A DNA stretch of 33,969 nt from Bradyrhizobium sp. AUGA SZCCT0283 (GCF_018130385.1 NZ_JAFCLU010000051.1:1-33969), one strand, 5' to 3'. Positions 24,181 to 32,031 are shown, counted from the stretch's first letter. Numbers and translations: made by a program. The notes: generated from the letters alone by a model not told the origin.

Positions 24181-24185
24181 TTTCA

Positions 24186-24587
24186 TCAATCGATGATTTC
24201 AACGATCCGATGAGTGCCCGGATCGACCAATACGGTGCGATCATTCACGACGGTGTAGCGGTACTTGGTGACGCCGTACTCCCTGGGGACCTCATAGTAG
24301 GTCACGCCGCTCGAAGGCAAATCGGCGCCGACGCGGAGATCGTTTTCATACCGATACGAGTGATGTCGCTGCCCGGTCACATATGTACGAAGTCGCGGAC
24401 GCGAATCGTCAGCAATTCCGCCGGCCACTGCGCCGACGGTTGCACCAACAGCTGCTCCGGCCGGGCCGCCAACGATAGCGCCACCAACGGCGCCGGTAGC
24501 TGCGCCCGTTGCGGCTCCGCCCTGAGCAAAGGCGGCAGTCGAGCCAGCCAGCGCGATCAGCAACGTTCCTAAGACGACTTTCTTCAT
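24186..24587 (-). CDS. DUF1236-type exported protein with glycine zipper
   Basis: The protein is 133 residues. A signal peptide (MKKVVLGTLLIALAGSTAAF) leads into a Gly/Ala zipper (about 24-58; GAVGGAIVGGPAGAAVGATV) and then a DUF1236-like C-terminus (VTYYEVPREYGVTKYRYTVV then VNDRTVLVDPGTHRIVEII). Such proteins are envelope-associated in rhizobia and often stress-induced. GGAGAG lies about 7 bases before the ATG at 24587. A perfect EcfG-like promoter sits at 24622-24646. Confidence 0.87.
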   Translation of the reverse strand: MKKVVLGTLLIALAGSTAAFAQGGAATGAATGAVGGAIVGGPAGAAVGATVGAVAGGIADDSRPRLRTYVTGQRHHSYRYENDLRVGADLPSSGVTYYEVPREYGVTKYRYTVVNDRTVLVDPGTHRIVEIID

Positions 24588-24621
24588 GATGATTCTCTCC
24601 ATGAATTGATCGACGAAGGCA

Positions 24622-24646
24622 AACGGAAGCACGGACCAAGCGTTCC
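24622..24646 (-). promoter_or_regulatory. EcfG-type (general stress) promoter
   Basis: On the minus strand GGAAC, 16 bases, CGTT: an exact match to the known alphaproteobacterial EcfG consensus. It lies 35 bases upstream of the DUF1236 gene's ATG. Confidence 0.65.
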
Positions 24647-24649
24647 GCT

Positions 24650-24853
24650 TTAACGACGGTTGGTTGTTACTAAACGGACATTGACTGCTCGATCCGTGTT
24701 GCGGAGGCACGCGGGCGAGAAATTGGGCCATACTTGTTTTGAACAGTCTTCGGTTACGCTGTCTGCTTTGACGGGCTGGACTGCTGCTTCCTCAGCAATA
24801 GTGACATTTGTTAGTAGGAAAGAAATGACGATAGCAGATAGGACGTGTTTCAT
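24650..24853 (-). CDS. Small exported protein, 67 aa
   Basis: A signal peptide (MKHVLSAIVISFLLTNVTIA) is followed by a short mature part with two Cys (TEDCSKQVWPNFSPACLRNT) and a basic tail (NVRLVTTNRR). The spacing of the Cys residues suggests a disulfide. AGAGG lies about 7 bases before ATG 24853. An exact EcfG-type promoter lies at 24881-24905. It resembles small periplasmic rhizobial hypotheticals; function unknown. Confidence 0.75.
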   Translation of the reverse strand: MKHVLSAIVISFLLTNVTIAEEAAVQPVKADSVTEDCSKQVWPNFSPACLRNTDRAVNVRLVTTNRR

Positions 24854-24880
24854 TTTGCGCCTCTTTTGAGCTGTCATCCC

Positions 24881-24905
24881 AACGAGAGGAATCATGTTGC
24901 GTTCC
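24881..24905 (-). promoter_or_regulatory. EcfG-type (general stress) promoter
   Basis: On the minus strand GGAAC, 16 bases, CGTT: a second exact consensus match, 28 bases upstream of the ATG at 24853. Confidence 0.65.
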
Positions 24906-24930
24906 GCAAATTGTCGAACTGAAAAGAAAA

Positions 24931-24957
24931 ACCCTGCCGAGGACCGCCCGGCAGGGT
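24931..24957 (-). terminator. Intrinsic terminator
   Basis: ACCCTGCCG (24931-24939) pairs with CGGCAGGGT (24949-24957) around a 9-base loop. On the minus strand it runs into TTTTTCTTTTC, and it follows the gene ending at 25033. Confidence 0.85.
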
Positions 24958-25032
24958 CACGCAGGTCGATGGGCGCGCAAAGTGGGGCTCTTGGTGGTCC
25001 ATCGAGGACTGCGAGCTCTTACTGATCGAGGA

Positions 25033-25266
25033 TCAGTTTTCCGTACAGACCTTCATTGTCTTCATGCCAGTTTCGGCTTCGGTCTTGGTCTTGAACACGC
25101 CGTTGTCGACTATCGTCGTCGTTGTGGTCGGCTTTTTATCGACGATGGTACATTTCTTGGTGGTTGCATCCCTCACGACATAATATTCCGAGGTGACGGC
25201 GGTTTGCGCAAAGGCCGAAGTGACCGTAAACGCGATGACGGCGCTTGAAAGCAGCAGCGTTTTCAT
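25033..25266 (-). CDS. Small exported protein, 77 aa
   Basis: A signal peptide (MKTLLLSSAVIAFTVTSAFA) is followed by a mature part with TSEYYVVRDATTKKCTIVDK, a Thr-rich run and a C-terminal region ending VCTEN. Two Cys could pair. It resembles short rhizobial periplasmic proteins. GGAGGAG lies about 6 bases before ATG 25266, and a strong terminator follows. No clear EcfG motif was found upstream. Confidence 0.75.
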   Translation of the reverse strand: MKTLLLSSAVIAFTVTSAFAQTAVTSEYYVVRDATTKKCTIVDKKPTTTTTIVDNGVFKTKTEAETGMKTMKVCTEN

Positions 25267-25536
25267 AGTGTCTCCTCCAAATGACGATTGGGCCGGATTG
25301 CTTAGTTTTCCCGGCTGATTTGTTTACTCGTTAGTGCACGACGCGTAGTAACCGACGCCACCGATAACGATTACAGTAGGACCGCCCACAGCAACGGTAC
25401 CGGCATTTACGCCTCCTCATAAATTGCCCACGGTGTTCCAACGTTGCGTATTGCCACTTGTTCCCGATCGATGTCGGCTGCTAGGTGGAAAGCAGCTGCG
25501 GCAACCGTGGCACGAAGGGCTGGTTCCTGCGGCTTA
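25267..25536. other. Intergenic region without a convincing gene
   Basis: A short minus-strand frame (ending at 25327, reading GTVAVGGPTVIVIGGVGYYA and on to a stop) looks protein-like, but no start codon in frame is well placed; the ATG behind a GAGGAGG opens a different frame that stops after 11 codons. It may be another frameshifted small gene. Confidence 0.3.
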
Positions 25537-25725
25537 ATGGATGAACATCGGGCCTACGTCCTTGGACGCCCCGGCTACATTATCGATCGCGTTGAGCATT
25601 CCCTGTTCCAATGGAGATGAGGCGCGTCAACTGCGAAGTGCGCCGTTGATGTTAACGCCATCGAGCTTTGGAAAGCCGGCCGCCTCATAGAACGGTTCGA
25701 GCCAGAGCGCGACGTCTCCGGCTAA
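25537..25725 (+). pseudogene. Frameshifted small conserved-type gene
   Basis: Three frames in order complete one plausible protein of about 62 residues: MDEHRAYVLGRPGYIIDRV (from 25537), then CSNGDEARQL in the next frame, then KCAVDVNAIELWKAGRLIER through FEPERDVSG and a stop at 25723-25725. This resembles a small rhizobial protein whose end reads DVELWxxxRxIxxF. At least two indels break it. Confidence 0.6.
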
Positions 25726-25841
25726 CCAAAAGCCTGCCGTGGCGATTGTCTCTGAGTTGCGCACCGCCCGAACGCGGTACGGCGGGTTGCTCGAACGGTG
25801 GAGGGTTTTGGCAAAGCGTTCGTGCCTAGGTCACTAGTTTA

Positions 25842-25866
25842 GGAACTATAGCGGTAGCCAAAGGTT
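25842..25866 (+). promoter_or_regulatory. EcfG-like promoter
   Basis: GGAAC (25842-25846), 16 bases, GGTT (25863-25866): one mismatch to GGAAC-N16-CGTT. It lies 30 bases upstream of the ATG at 25897. Confidence 0.5.
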
Positions 25867-25896
25867 ACGAGCGCTCCTGAAACTCTGGAGGAAACT

Positions 25897-26214
25897 ATGA
25901 AACGCTCGTTTCTCTACATTTGTATTGGATTATTCGCAGCTACGACCGCCTCGGCGCAAAATCCGCCCGCGCAGTCAGGACCGAACAACAACGCGGTCAA
26001 TAGTGCCGGTCAAAACAACTCCAACGCTCCGGTCGTGGGTCGCAACAGCTTCACCGAAGGGCAAGCTAAGTCGAGAATCGAGGATGCCGGCTACACCAAC
26101 GTCACGGAACTAAAAAAAGACGACAATGGTGTTTGGCGCGGCAAGGCCAGCAAGAGCGGCACGGCCACAGCGGTAAGCGTCGATTTTCAAGGCAACGTCA
26201 ATACTGCCAAGTAA
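25897..26214 (+). CDS. Exported PepSY-like small protein, 105 aa
   Basis: A signal peptide (MKRSFLYICIGLFAATTASA) is followed by an Asn/Gln/Pro-rich linker, then FTEGQAKSRIEDAGYTNVTE and WRGKASKSGTATAVSVDFQG. The alpha-then-beta layout with a GYTNV turn is typical of PepSY-like small periplasmic domains. GGAGG lies about 6 bases before the ATG. It is probably co-transcribed with the gene at 26227 and driven by the EcfG-like site at 25842. Confidence 0.75.
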   Translation: MKRSFLYICIGLFAATTASAQNPPAQSGPNNNAVNSAGQNNSNAPVVGRNSFTEGQAKSRIEDAGYTNVTELKKDDNGVWRGKASKSGTATAVSVDFQGNVNTAK

Positions 26215-26226
26215 GGAAGACCAAAC

Positions 26227-26847
26227 ATGACTGTTACCATTTCTCGTCTTTACGATAATCACAACGATGCGCAGCAAGCTGTAAGGCGCTTGGAAGCCGC
26301 GGGCGTGCCGCACTCGGACATCAGCCTCGTCGCCAATAACTCGGATGGCTGGTTTAACACCGACAAGAAGGTAGATCGCGACCGCGATGGCGTCGACGAT
26401 CGCGCCGAAGGCGCTGGGAAGGGCGCTGGCATTGGCGCGGGCGTGGGTGGAGCAGCTGGCCTTCTTGCCGGACTTGGCTTGTTGGCAATACCCGGGCTTG
26501 GACCCGTTGTTGCGGCTGGGTGGCTGGCTGCCACAGCGGTTGGCGCGGCAGCGGGCGCAGCCACCGGCGGTATTGTCGGCGCGCTCACAGAGGCGGGCGT
26601 GTCTGAGGAAGATGCCCACTCCTACGCTGAGGGCGTCCGCCGGGGCGGCACGCTGGTTTCAGCGCGGGTCGCCGACGCCGAACGTTCCCGTCTCGAAGCG
26701 ATGTTAGATGAGTCTGCTATCAATCTGCGTGACCGAAGCGCGGCCTGGCAAAAGGCGGGGTGGAAGTCGTTCGATGCCGGCAGCAAGCCCTACGGTGCCG
26801 AAGAGGTCCGAAAGGAACGGGCCCTGTACGGCGGCGGACTTCGTTAA
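26227..26847 (+). CDS. General stress protein 17M-like protein
   Basis: The protein is 206 residues. The N-terminal YflT/GsiB-17M-like domain reads VTISRLYDNHNDAQQAVRRL EAAGVPHSDISLVANNS in two parts. A Gly/Ala-rich membrane-like centre (about 60-115; GAGVGGAAGLLAGLGLLAIP) and an acidic C-terminal region (EEDAHSYAEGVRRGGTLVSA) follow. Such proteins occur in stress regulons. GGAAG lies about 8 bases before the ATG, and only 12 bases separate it from the upstream gene. A terminator follows at 26855. Confidence 0.82.
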   Translation: MTVTISRLYDNHNDAQQAVRRLEAAGVPHSDISLVANNSDGWFNTDKKVDRDRDGVDDRAEGAGKGAGIGAGVGGAAGLLAGLGLLAIPGLGPVVAAGWLAATAVGAAAGAATGGIVGALTEAGVSEEDAHSYAEGVRRGGTLVSARVADAERSRLEAMLDESAINLRDRSAAWQKAGWKSFDAGSKPYGAEEVRKERALYGGGLR

Positions 26848-26854
26848 TCCTCAA

Positions 26855-26878
26855 GACGGCCCGCTTCGGCGGGCCGTC
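26855..26878 (+). terminator. Hairpin terminator
   Basis: GACGGCCCGC (26855-26864) and GCGGGCCGTC (26869-26878) pair around a TTCG tetraloop, directly after the stop at 26847. The following T tract is weak (GTTC). The core stem is the same as in the terminator at 24153. Confidence 0.75.
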
Positions 26879-26950
26879 GTTCGGGTGCACGGCCCTTCCA
26901 CAAGCTCAAGAGAGCCAATTGACCGGTGACCCGTCCAACCGCGACTTGCC

Positions 26951-27187
26951 GACGACGCTTTGGAGATAGCTCGATCAATGCCGAGCGGGCCTGAGAAAGC
27001 CGAAGCATTGAAAAGGGCTCGCCTGCTGCGCAAGGCGGCTGATGCTCAAGGAATTTCATTCGCCAAGCGGCGATTCCGGCCAGGGGATCCCGCCGGGTCG
27101 ATTAACCGGTGGGCACAACATGATGAGGTTCAGAGAGCAAGAAGTCCTGATCGCGCGCTATCGGGTTTTAGATCGGGAAGTGACTGA
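26951..27187 (+). pseudogene. Remnant of a small rhizobial gene
   Basis: In one frame there is ALEIARSMPSGPEKAEALKR then ARLLRKAADAQGISFAKR, which resembles small helical rhizobial proteins that normally end soon after FAKRGRP. Here the frame runs on into unrelated residues to 27187, so the end appears replaced. An ATG at 26978 could still give a short product. Confidence 0.45.
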
Positions 27188-27233
27188 TCCGCTTGCCGCA
27201 AGTCTACTACACATCATCATCTTAGAACTTTAG
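27120..27233 (+). CDS. Possible 37-aa hypothetical protein
   Basis: From ATG 27120 the frame encodes MMRFREQEVLIARYRVLDRE followed by VTDPLAASLLHIIILEL and a stop. It looks helical and like the N-terminus of a longer small rhizobial protein, so it may be truncated. It overlaps the end of the convergent gene at 27222 by 12 bases. Confidence 0.4.
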   Translation: MMRFREQEVLIARYRVLDREVTDPLAASLLHIIILEL

Positions 27234-27452
27234 CTGACCTTCAGACGGATGGGAAACCTCCACGGGAGTATCGATCACCGGCGTCGGTGAGCGTCTATAG
27301 AAACCCTCCCGCATAACCGCGCCGCTTATCTCGTCACTAACAGTGCGCGCCGCTCGCTTTTTTCTCCAGCCGCCCGCTAATCCCGCAGGAAGTGGCGCTC
27401 CTCGTCGGATCACGAGAAGCTGGCCTTTTCCTCGAACGTATACGTCGAACAT
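27222..27452 (-). CDS. Small basic hypothetical protein, 76 aa
   Basis: From ATG 27452 the frame encodes MFDVYVRGKGQLLVIRRGAP then LPAGLAGGWRKKRAARTVSD and EISGAVMREGFYRRS. This resembles a rhizobial family of small proteins with an LLVxRRG-PxPxxLAxxWRK core. GGGAG lies about 8 bases upstream. Function is unknown; the basic charge would suit nucleic-acid or membrane binding. Confidence 0.65.
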   Translation of the reverse strand: MFDVYVRGKGQLLVIRRGAPLPAGLAGGWRKKRAARTVSDEISGAVMREGFYRRSPTPVIDTPVEVSHPSEGQLKF

Positions 27453-27614
27453 GCGGATTGCTCCCATGTTCGTTATAGGCACAGCTTGTGTTGAAAGGGG
27501 TGCAAAAGCGCAACAGCTTGGCCTGAAGCTGCGATTAGAAATACCGGAGCGCATGCTGATTCTGGACGCCGACAGTCTGATGACGGGCGACAGCATCATT
27601 CGCCTCGTGCCGCC

Positions 27615-27776
27615 ATGGAGACACATCCGAAGGCTGCGCTGATTCAGACGCTGCCTGTCATCGTCAACGCGAAATCGCTGTTCGCGCGCTGGCAGCAATT
27701 CGCCGAGCCGCTGTACGGCCCGATGCTGGCCGCGGGGATCGCATGGTGGCACGGCTCCGCCGTGTCTGAAAAATAG
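27615..27776 (+). CDS. Possible small hypothetical protein, 53 aa
   Basis: From ATG 27615 the frame encodes HPKAALIQTLPVIVNAKSLF then ARWQQFAEPLYGPMLAAGIA and WWHGSAVSEK. It is amphipathic, with a hydrophobic C-terminal stretch. No Shine-Dalgarno is clear. The product is not recognised. Confidence 0.35.
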   Translation: METHPKAALIQTLPVIVNAKSLFARWQQFAEPLYGPMLAAGIAWWHGSAVSEK

Positions 27777-27850
27777 GGCTCGCGTCGCTCTCTTGCCGGA
27801 GGGGCCACCTGGCCGCAGCGGTCGAAAGCCGAACATGGCAGAAAGGCCGA

Positions 27851-28072
27851 CTACCCGCCGACCAGCCTGGGGAAGAAGACGGTCTCTTCCGCGTTCGGGT
27901 CGAACGATCGGATCTGGGAGACCTGACCTGGACCGGTCCGAACCGCGGCGGTGAAGCCGACCTTCGTCAGCTCATAGAACCGTTGCTCCGCCTTCGCCAG
28001 TTCTCGTGCGTCCTGGGAGTTGAAGGGATGACGGCTGTCGCCGGTGCGGTCCATCACGATCTGGATTGCCAT
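27851..28072 (-). CDS. Small conserved-type protein, 73 aa
   Basis: From ATG 28072, with GAGGAGG just upstream, the frame encodes MAIQIVMDRTGDSRHPFNSQ and so on to a C-terminus EETVFFPRLVGG. The core (ARELAKAEQRFYELTKVGFT) is helical. From memory, near-identical proteins with this start and this ending are widespread in Bradyrhizobium. Function is unknown. Confidence 0.75.
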   Translation of the reverse strand: MAIQIVMDRTGDSRHPFNSQDARELAKAEQRFYELTKVGFTAAVRTGPGQVSQIRSFDPNAEETVFFPRLVGG

Positions 28073-28508
28073 GATCGCCTCCTCGGATTGCTGTGGTAGC
28101 GGTAGCCAAGGACCTCGAACCAGTATCGGTCCTAAGTCGTATTCTTTCAAGAGAAGAACATTTGCATTGCAATATGTTGGTCGCCTGCTGATCGCGGCGG
28201 GTGCACATGCACAATAACGACTAGGGTGGCTGCGACCCTGTCTTCCTATTCGGATGCACCCACGACGATCTTCGAGCGATTCGTCCGGCAGCGGTCCTGC
28301 AGTTCCTTTGCTCTACCCATCAAGCATGCTTCCGGACGTCGCGCTCCTTGACGCTCAGCAAGATCACCGGCGTGGCCTTGCGTTGAGGCGAAGGCGTTAC
28401 ATCGGCCATTGTGGGACGACGCCCTGAAGATTGTGATCCGTGGAGATCAAGTGGCGGCCTAAGCATCACCTGCCTTCTGGACACCCATCGCGTCTGGCAG
28501 CCGTACTT
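28073..28508. other. Gene-free interval
   Basis: No convincing gene. A 29-codon minus-strand frame at 28320-28409 (MADVTPSPQRKATPVILLSV) is protein-like but too short to support. The rest shows nothing recognised. Confidence 0.4.
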
Positions 28509-28533
28509 GGAACCCAACCGACTTGCGGGAGTT
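28509..28533 (+). promoter_or_regulatory. EcfG-like promoter
   Basis: GGAAC (28509-28513), 16 bases, AGTT (28530-28533): one mismatch to the EcfG consensus, 31 bases upstream of the ATG at 28565. Confidence 0.45.
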
Positions 28534-28564
28534 GCATGGACTTATAACCAGACAGGAGCTGCAA

Positions 28565-29008
28565 ATGAGCCGCGGTATGCCTTCGATGACTGCACTTCTC
28601 GGGCTCCTCGCGATAGCGGGATACCAGAACCGCGACAAATTGGCAGAATTGCTCAAGGGAGCCGGTGGTAGCTCGGCGGGTTCGCAGCCGTCGGGTGGTT
28701 TGCTTGGCAATCTGGGCGGGATGCTTGGCGGCGCAGGAGTTGGCGGACTGCTAAGCGGAGGCATCGGCGAGTTGCTCGAACGCTTTAACCAAAATGGCCA
28801 AGGTGAAACGGTTCAGTCTTGGATCAATTCTGGCCCGAACAAAGAGATTTCGCCTCCGCAACTGAAGCAAGCAATCGGAGCGGACGTTCTTGAACAGCTC
28901 GAACAGCAGACCGGGCTTTCGCAAGACGAGCTCCTTGCGAGACTGTCCCGCGAGTTGCCCACTGCCGTTGATAAATACACACCGGAAGGACATCTACCTG
29001 CTGCTTGA
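28565..29008 (+). CDS. YidB/DUF937 family protein
   Basis: The protein is 147 residues. An N-terminal hydrophobic helix (SMTALLGLLAIAGYQ), a Gly/Ser-rich linker (GGLLGNLGGMLGGAGVGGLL), and a C-terminal helical domain (VQSWINSGPNKEISPPQLKQ, LEQLEQQTGLSQDELLARLS) are typical of YidB-like DUF937 proteins. GGAG lies about 8 bases before the ATG. It is followed after 36 bases by the GlsB-type gene, so both may form a stress operon. Confidence 0.87.
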   Translation: MSRGMPSMTALLGLLAIAGYQNRDKLAELLKGAGGSSAGSQPSGGLLGNLGGMLGGAGVGGLLSGGIGELLERFNQNGQGETVQSWINSGPNKEISPPQLKQAIGADVLEQLEQQTGLSQDELLARLSRELPTAVDKYTPEGHLPAA

Positions 29009-29044
29009 TTTGTAGCAGCCGTTGCTAACGAAAGGACTATTGAG

Positions 29045-29308
29045 ATGAGTATACTTTGGACGATCATCATTGGCTTCATTGCCGGTGTAATAGCCAAATT
29101 TGTTATGCCGGGTGACAACGAACCGTCGGGTTTCATCCTCACGACGATTCTCGGGATCGTGGGCGCCTTCGTGGCTAGCTACTTAGGCCAAGCTCTGGGA
29201 TGGTACTTGCCCGGCGAAGGTGCTGGATTGATTGGCGCGGTGGTTGGCGCAATCATTGTGCTCTTTGTGTACGGACTGTTCGCAGGTCGACAACGGAGCA
29301 CGCTCTAA
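29045..29308 (+). CDS. GlsB/YeaQ/YmgE family stress-response membrane protein
   Basis: The protein is 87 residues with three transmembrane segments (ILWTIIIGFIAGVIAKFVM, FILTTILGIVGAFVASYL, LIGAVVGAIIVLFVYGLF) and the family's GIVGAFVASYLG and IGAxVGAI motifs. It should lie in the inner membrane; members are stress-induced and related to transglycosylase-associated proteins. The start ATG at 29045 is the only one that gives the conserved beginning MSILWTIIIG. Confidence 0.9.
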   Translation: MSILWTIIIGFIAGVIAKFVMPGDNEPSGFILTTILGIVGAFVASYLGQALGWYLPGEGAGLIGAVVGAIIVLFVYGLFAGRQRSTL

Positions 29309-29361
29309 GAACCTGACATCGGCGCCCCTGAAGCCCATGCGTGTCCCCACGGGAGGCAGCT

Positions 29362-29709
29362 ATGGATACAAATAATCACGATGCCGAGGCTTCGAAGGTC
29401 GAGACAACCGAAACTAAGGAACCGCGGAAGCCGATCGTAGACCAAATGACGGACTTGGCAGCTCAAGCCGCGGGTGCGCTGGCTGAGACGGCAGTCAAAG
29501 CAGTAGCCAAGCGCACGAAGAAGGCTGTAGCAAAACGGTTGCCCGCCCCTGTGAAGAAAGCAGCAGCCAAGACGGCAAAATCAGCCAAAGCTAGTAAGGC
29601 CGGTGCGTCAAAGAGGAAAGTGGCCTCAAAGAAATTGAAGAAGTCGTCGAAGAGGCGGACACTCAGGAAAACTGCGACAAGGCGGTCGAAGAAACCGAGG
29701 CCTTCGTGA
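29362..29709 (+). CDS. Lysine/alanine-rich histone H1-like protein
   Basis: The protein is 115 residues. The N-terminal third is acidic (EASKVETTETKE); from residue 45 onward it is Lys/Ala/Arg-rich with AKRTKKAVAKRL, AAAKTAKSAK and KKSSKRRTLRKTATRRSKKP. This resembles bacterial histone H1-like (Hc1/AlgP-type) tails that bind DNA. GGGAGG lies 5 bases before the ATG at 29362; GTG at 29341 is less likely. It may compact the nucleoid under stress; that is inference. Confidence 0.8.
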   Translation: MDTNNHDAEASKVETTETKEPRKPIVDQMTDLAAQAAGALAETAVKAVAKRTKKAVAKRLPAPVKKAAAKTAKSAKASKAGASKRKVASKKLKKSSKRRTLRKTATRRSKKPRPS

Positions 29710-29804
29710 TAACGGCGCCGCGTATGATGCAATCTTGTTCGCGGTCGCCAGCATCTGGAAGGGTCGCTTCGCGTCAACAGCGTAGACCGCGGGCGCGTCA
29801 ATCG

Positions 29805-30499
29805 TTTCCCACCTATCCACTGACATACTTGGCATGGACCATGTTCGCGCTTGGATTCCCGAACCAGGGGCACGCCTTAACCGCAGAAGCCATTGCGGTC
29901 TCAAGGGGCGGCTCAGAGTTCTACTACGCGATGGCACTCAGCAACGGTTGCTATCACATGTGCGGGGATTGTGCGGCGGTCGAGGCGAACGTTGCTATGC
30001 TGCTCGATCCTGCGGCGAAGAAAGGGATTGTCGTGTTCCACGCGGTCGCGCGTCTTTTCGAAGGCTGGACGCGGGCCGGTCGCGGCGCGCCGGAAGGTCG
30101 AGCATCCCTACAAGAGATCGATCCTGGCTGAGATTTGCCTGCAGGGGAGCTGGTGGTCGGAGGCGGCGGAACAACTCGACGAGGCACTACGCCTAGTGCG
30201 GGCCACGGACGAGCGCTGGTATGAGGCGGAGTTGCATCGACTTGCTGCCGACCTCGCGCTTGCGGAGGGATAAGGTGAATGCCGAGTTGCAATTCGGGCA
30301 AGCGCTCACACTTGCGACGGCGCAGTCGGCGCGGATCTGGGAGCTACGCGCGGCGAAGGGACTTGCCCGGCTCTGGCGCGAAGCAGGGAAGGTCGGCGAG
30401 GCCCGTGCCCTACTGGCGCCGGTGCTCGGCAGCTTCACCGAAGGCTTCGACACGCGCGATCTCATCGAGGGCAGGGCAATTCTTGATGAGCTGGCGTAA
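29805..30499 (+). pseudogene. Remnant of a TPR-containing cyclase/ATPase regulator (C-terminal part)
   Basis: Three frames join into one TPR-like C-terminus: LTYLAWTMFALGFPNQGHAL and VAMLLDPAAKKGIVVFHAVA (to about 30090), then RSILAEICLQGSWWSEAAEQ LDEALRLVRATDERWYEAELH (to 30270), then LQFGQALTLATAQSARIWEL through RDLIEGRAILDELA and a stop at 30497-30499. This resembles the tail of the AAA-ATPase/adenylate-cyclase-linked TPR regulators common in rhizobia. Frameshifts near 30100 and 30272 break it. The 5' ATPase and cyclase parts are absent. Confidence 0.7.
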
Positions 30500-30557
30500 G
30501 GCACAGTAGTTAGTTGGGCCACCGGCACCAGCTCTCATCGTCGAGGTCCGGAATTGG

Positions 30558-30932
30558 CAGATTTTGTTGCAAAAGTCGGCTGCTGCCGAGTCGGCCATTC
30601 GTTAAGAGCAGCCGGCGTTGATCCGCCGGCCCCGACGCCCTCTACACAACTCCGACGCTACGCGAAGCACAAAGCCTGAGTTGGTGGTGGCGAGCGGCCA
30701 ATGACGCGATCCGCAGCAGGGTTCTGGGCGATGGCAGCTTGTCCTGGGCGCCTCGCAGTCCACGCAGTCGAAGCCGACCGAGCTTCAGGATGCGCTTCAG
30801 GTGCGGACCGCACCTCGATGTTCTTGCGCTCACGTCGTGACTTCTCAAAGTCTTCGGTGTCGACCTCGCCGCGTTTCGCGTCAACACAACGGCTTCGCGG
30901 CCTACCTCAACCGACTTTTGCAGCAAAATCGG
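30558..30932. mobile_element. Internally deleted insertion sequence
   Basis: Near-perfect inverted repeats bound about 375 bases: GCAGATTTTGTTGCAAAAGT (plus CGG, 30558-30579) on the left, and the reverse complement GCCGATTTTGCTGCAAAAGT (plus CGG, 30911-30932) on the right; 20 of 22 positions match. Between them only the C-terminal part of a transposase frame is left. This is far shorter than an autonomous IS of about 1.5 kb. Confidence 0.7.
30658..30890 (-). pseudogene. Transposase C-terminal remnant (IS1182/IS5-like)
   Basis: In three frames on the minus strand: VDTEDFEKSRRERKNIEVR, then HLKRILKLGRLRLRGLRGAQ DK, then AAIAQNPAADRVIGRSPPPT through CFA and a stop at 30658-30660. The FEKSRRERKxxEVRFAHxKR and LGRLRLRGL motifs are typical of the DDE transposase C-terminus of IS1182-like elements. 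Two indels break it. Confidence 0.65.
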
Positions 30933-31340
30933 CACTTTTCAGGCCTGCCGAAACGGCCTGTCGATGTCCGTTCATTAAGTGCCGAAACGGATTTCGCAGC
31001 TGCGCGCCAAAATCTGAAAGGGGCAGCCTCCGTTGAAGTGTTGCGGATGGGAGAGGGCAGGCTGGCTCGATCCGCCGCCGCAAACGATCAGCGCTACGCG
31101 CGCCGCTTGTTCAGCGAAGAGTCTGTCTGGCTGGTCCAATTTGGGTACACTCTAATCGGATCGGCAACTTGCCAGTTCAATAAATCGGTGCGAATGACTG
31201 ACACGGTGCCTTCCTGATGGGGCACCCCAAAAGATCCGATTGGAGACCCAATAGAATGGGTACGAGGTAATCTGCCATTTGCTATCAAGTGGACGTGCCG
31301 AACCCAGTTTATTTCTCGGCACTGACGCATTATCCTTACT
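30933..31340. other. Gene-free interval
   Basis: Frames here are low-complexity and no gene was recognised. A terminator closes it at 31341. A small RNA or leader ending there is possible but not supported by any recognised motif. Confidence 0.4.
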
Positions 31341-31379
31341 TACGGCCCCAGCCTCCCAAGCCTGCTGGGGCCGTATTTT
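31341..31379 (+). terminator. Strong intrinsic terminator
   Basis: TACGGCCCCAGC (31341-31352) pairs with GCTGGGGCCGTA (31364-31375) around an 11-base loop, then TTTTA. No recognised gene ends just upstream on the plus strand. Confidence 0.8.
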
Positions 31380-31527
31380 AGTTGGCGGCGTCTTACAGTC
31401 TACAGCGACCCAACACCTGCCAGACGATCGCCCAGCACCAGAATCACAAGCATCCCATAGTAGTCTCGCGGCCGATGCGATTCACTCTAGAACCTCGCGG
31501 CTGCAACTGAATTGTTTTCCTAGTCGC

Positions 31528-31752
31528 TTACCGTTCTTCACGGACGACGCTATAGACGCCTGCGATGCTGGTCAGCGAAAGCGCTGCCCGTGCGTCCTCG
31601 ACATAACTGTCCCAGAACTTTTCCGGCAGGTCGTCGCTTCGCCATGCCCGTTTTGCGGCGAAGGTCGTTTGATCCGAAAGCCTTGATTGCTGCGACTCGT
31701 AAATGCGACGTCCAGCTTCCTCGACAATACGGTCGCTGAGCCATTTACTCAC
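31528..31752 (-). CDS. Small hypothetical protein, 74 aa
   Basis: From ATG 31752 the frame encodes MSKWLSDRIVEEAGRRIYES and on through WRSDDLPEKFWDSYVEDARA to a stop at 31528. It is acidic and helical, with conserved-looking Trp residues. GAGG lies about 11 bases upstream. It may be a small rhizobial or phage-derived protein; the function is unknown. Confidence 0.65.
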   Translation of the reverse strand: MSKWLSDRIVEEAGRRIYESQQSRLSDQTTFAAKRAWRSDDLPEKFWDSYVEDARAALSLTSIAGVYSVVREER

Positions 31753-31988
31753 GAAAACCTCGCCAGTTCTCGTCGCTGAACAATCATGAAGTGTTTCGCG
31801 AAGCTGGCGGCGACGGCAAGGGGACTAAGGGAGTACTTCCTTTAGGGGAGGGCGGCATCCACGCCTCCGAAGAATTTTCCCCCTTTTGATTTTGAGGCCG
31901 CTAATTATCTATACCGGAGCCGCGTCAGTGCGGTGCGCAGGCAAGGGGGTCTCCTAGCCATCGAGACAGGAAACCAAAGATCGCCAGC

Positions 31989-32015
31989 AAAGAGGCCATT
32001 TTGGCGGCCTCTTTT
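31989..32015. terminator. Bidirectional hairpin terminator
   Basis: AAAGAGGCC (31989-31997) pairs with GGCCTCTTT (32006-32014) around an 8-base loop. The plus side has TTTTA; on the minus side it follows the broken gene ending at 32032. Confidence 0.7.
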
Positions 32016-32031
32016 ATGCGAGGACCTGTAC

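Noticed and set aside
28320..28409. 29-codon minus-strand frame MADVTPSPQRKATPVILLSV
   Set aside because: Protein-like but too short, with no clear ribosome site and no recognised family.
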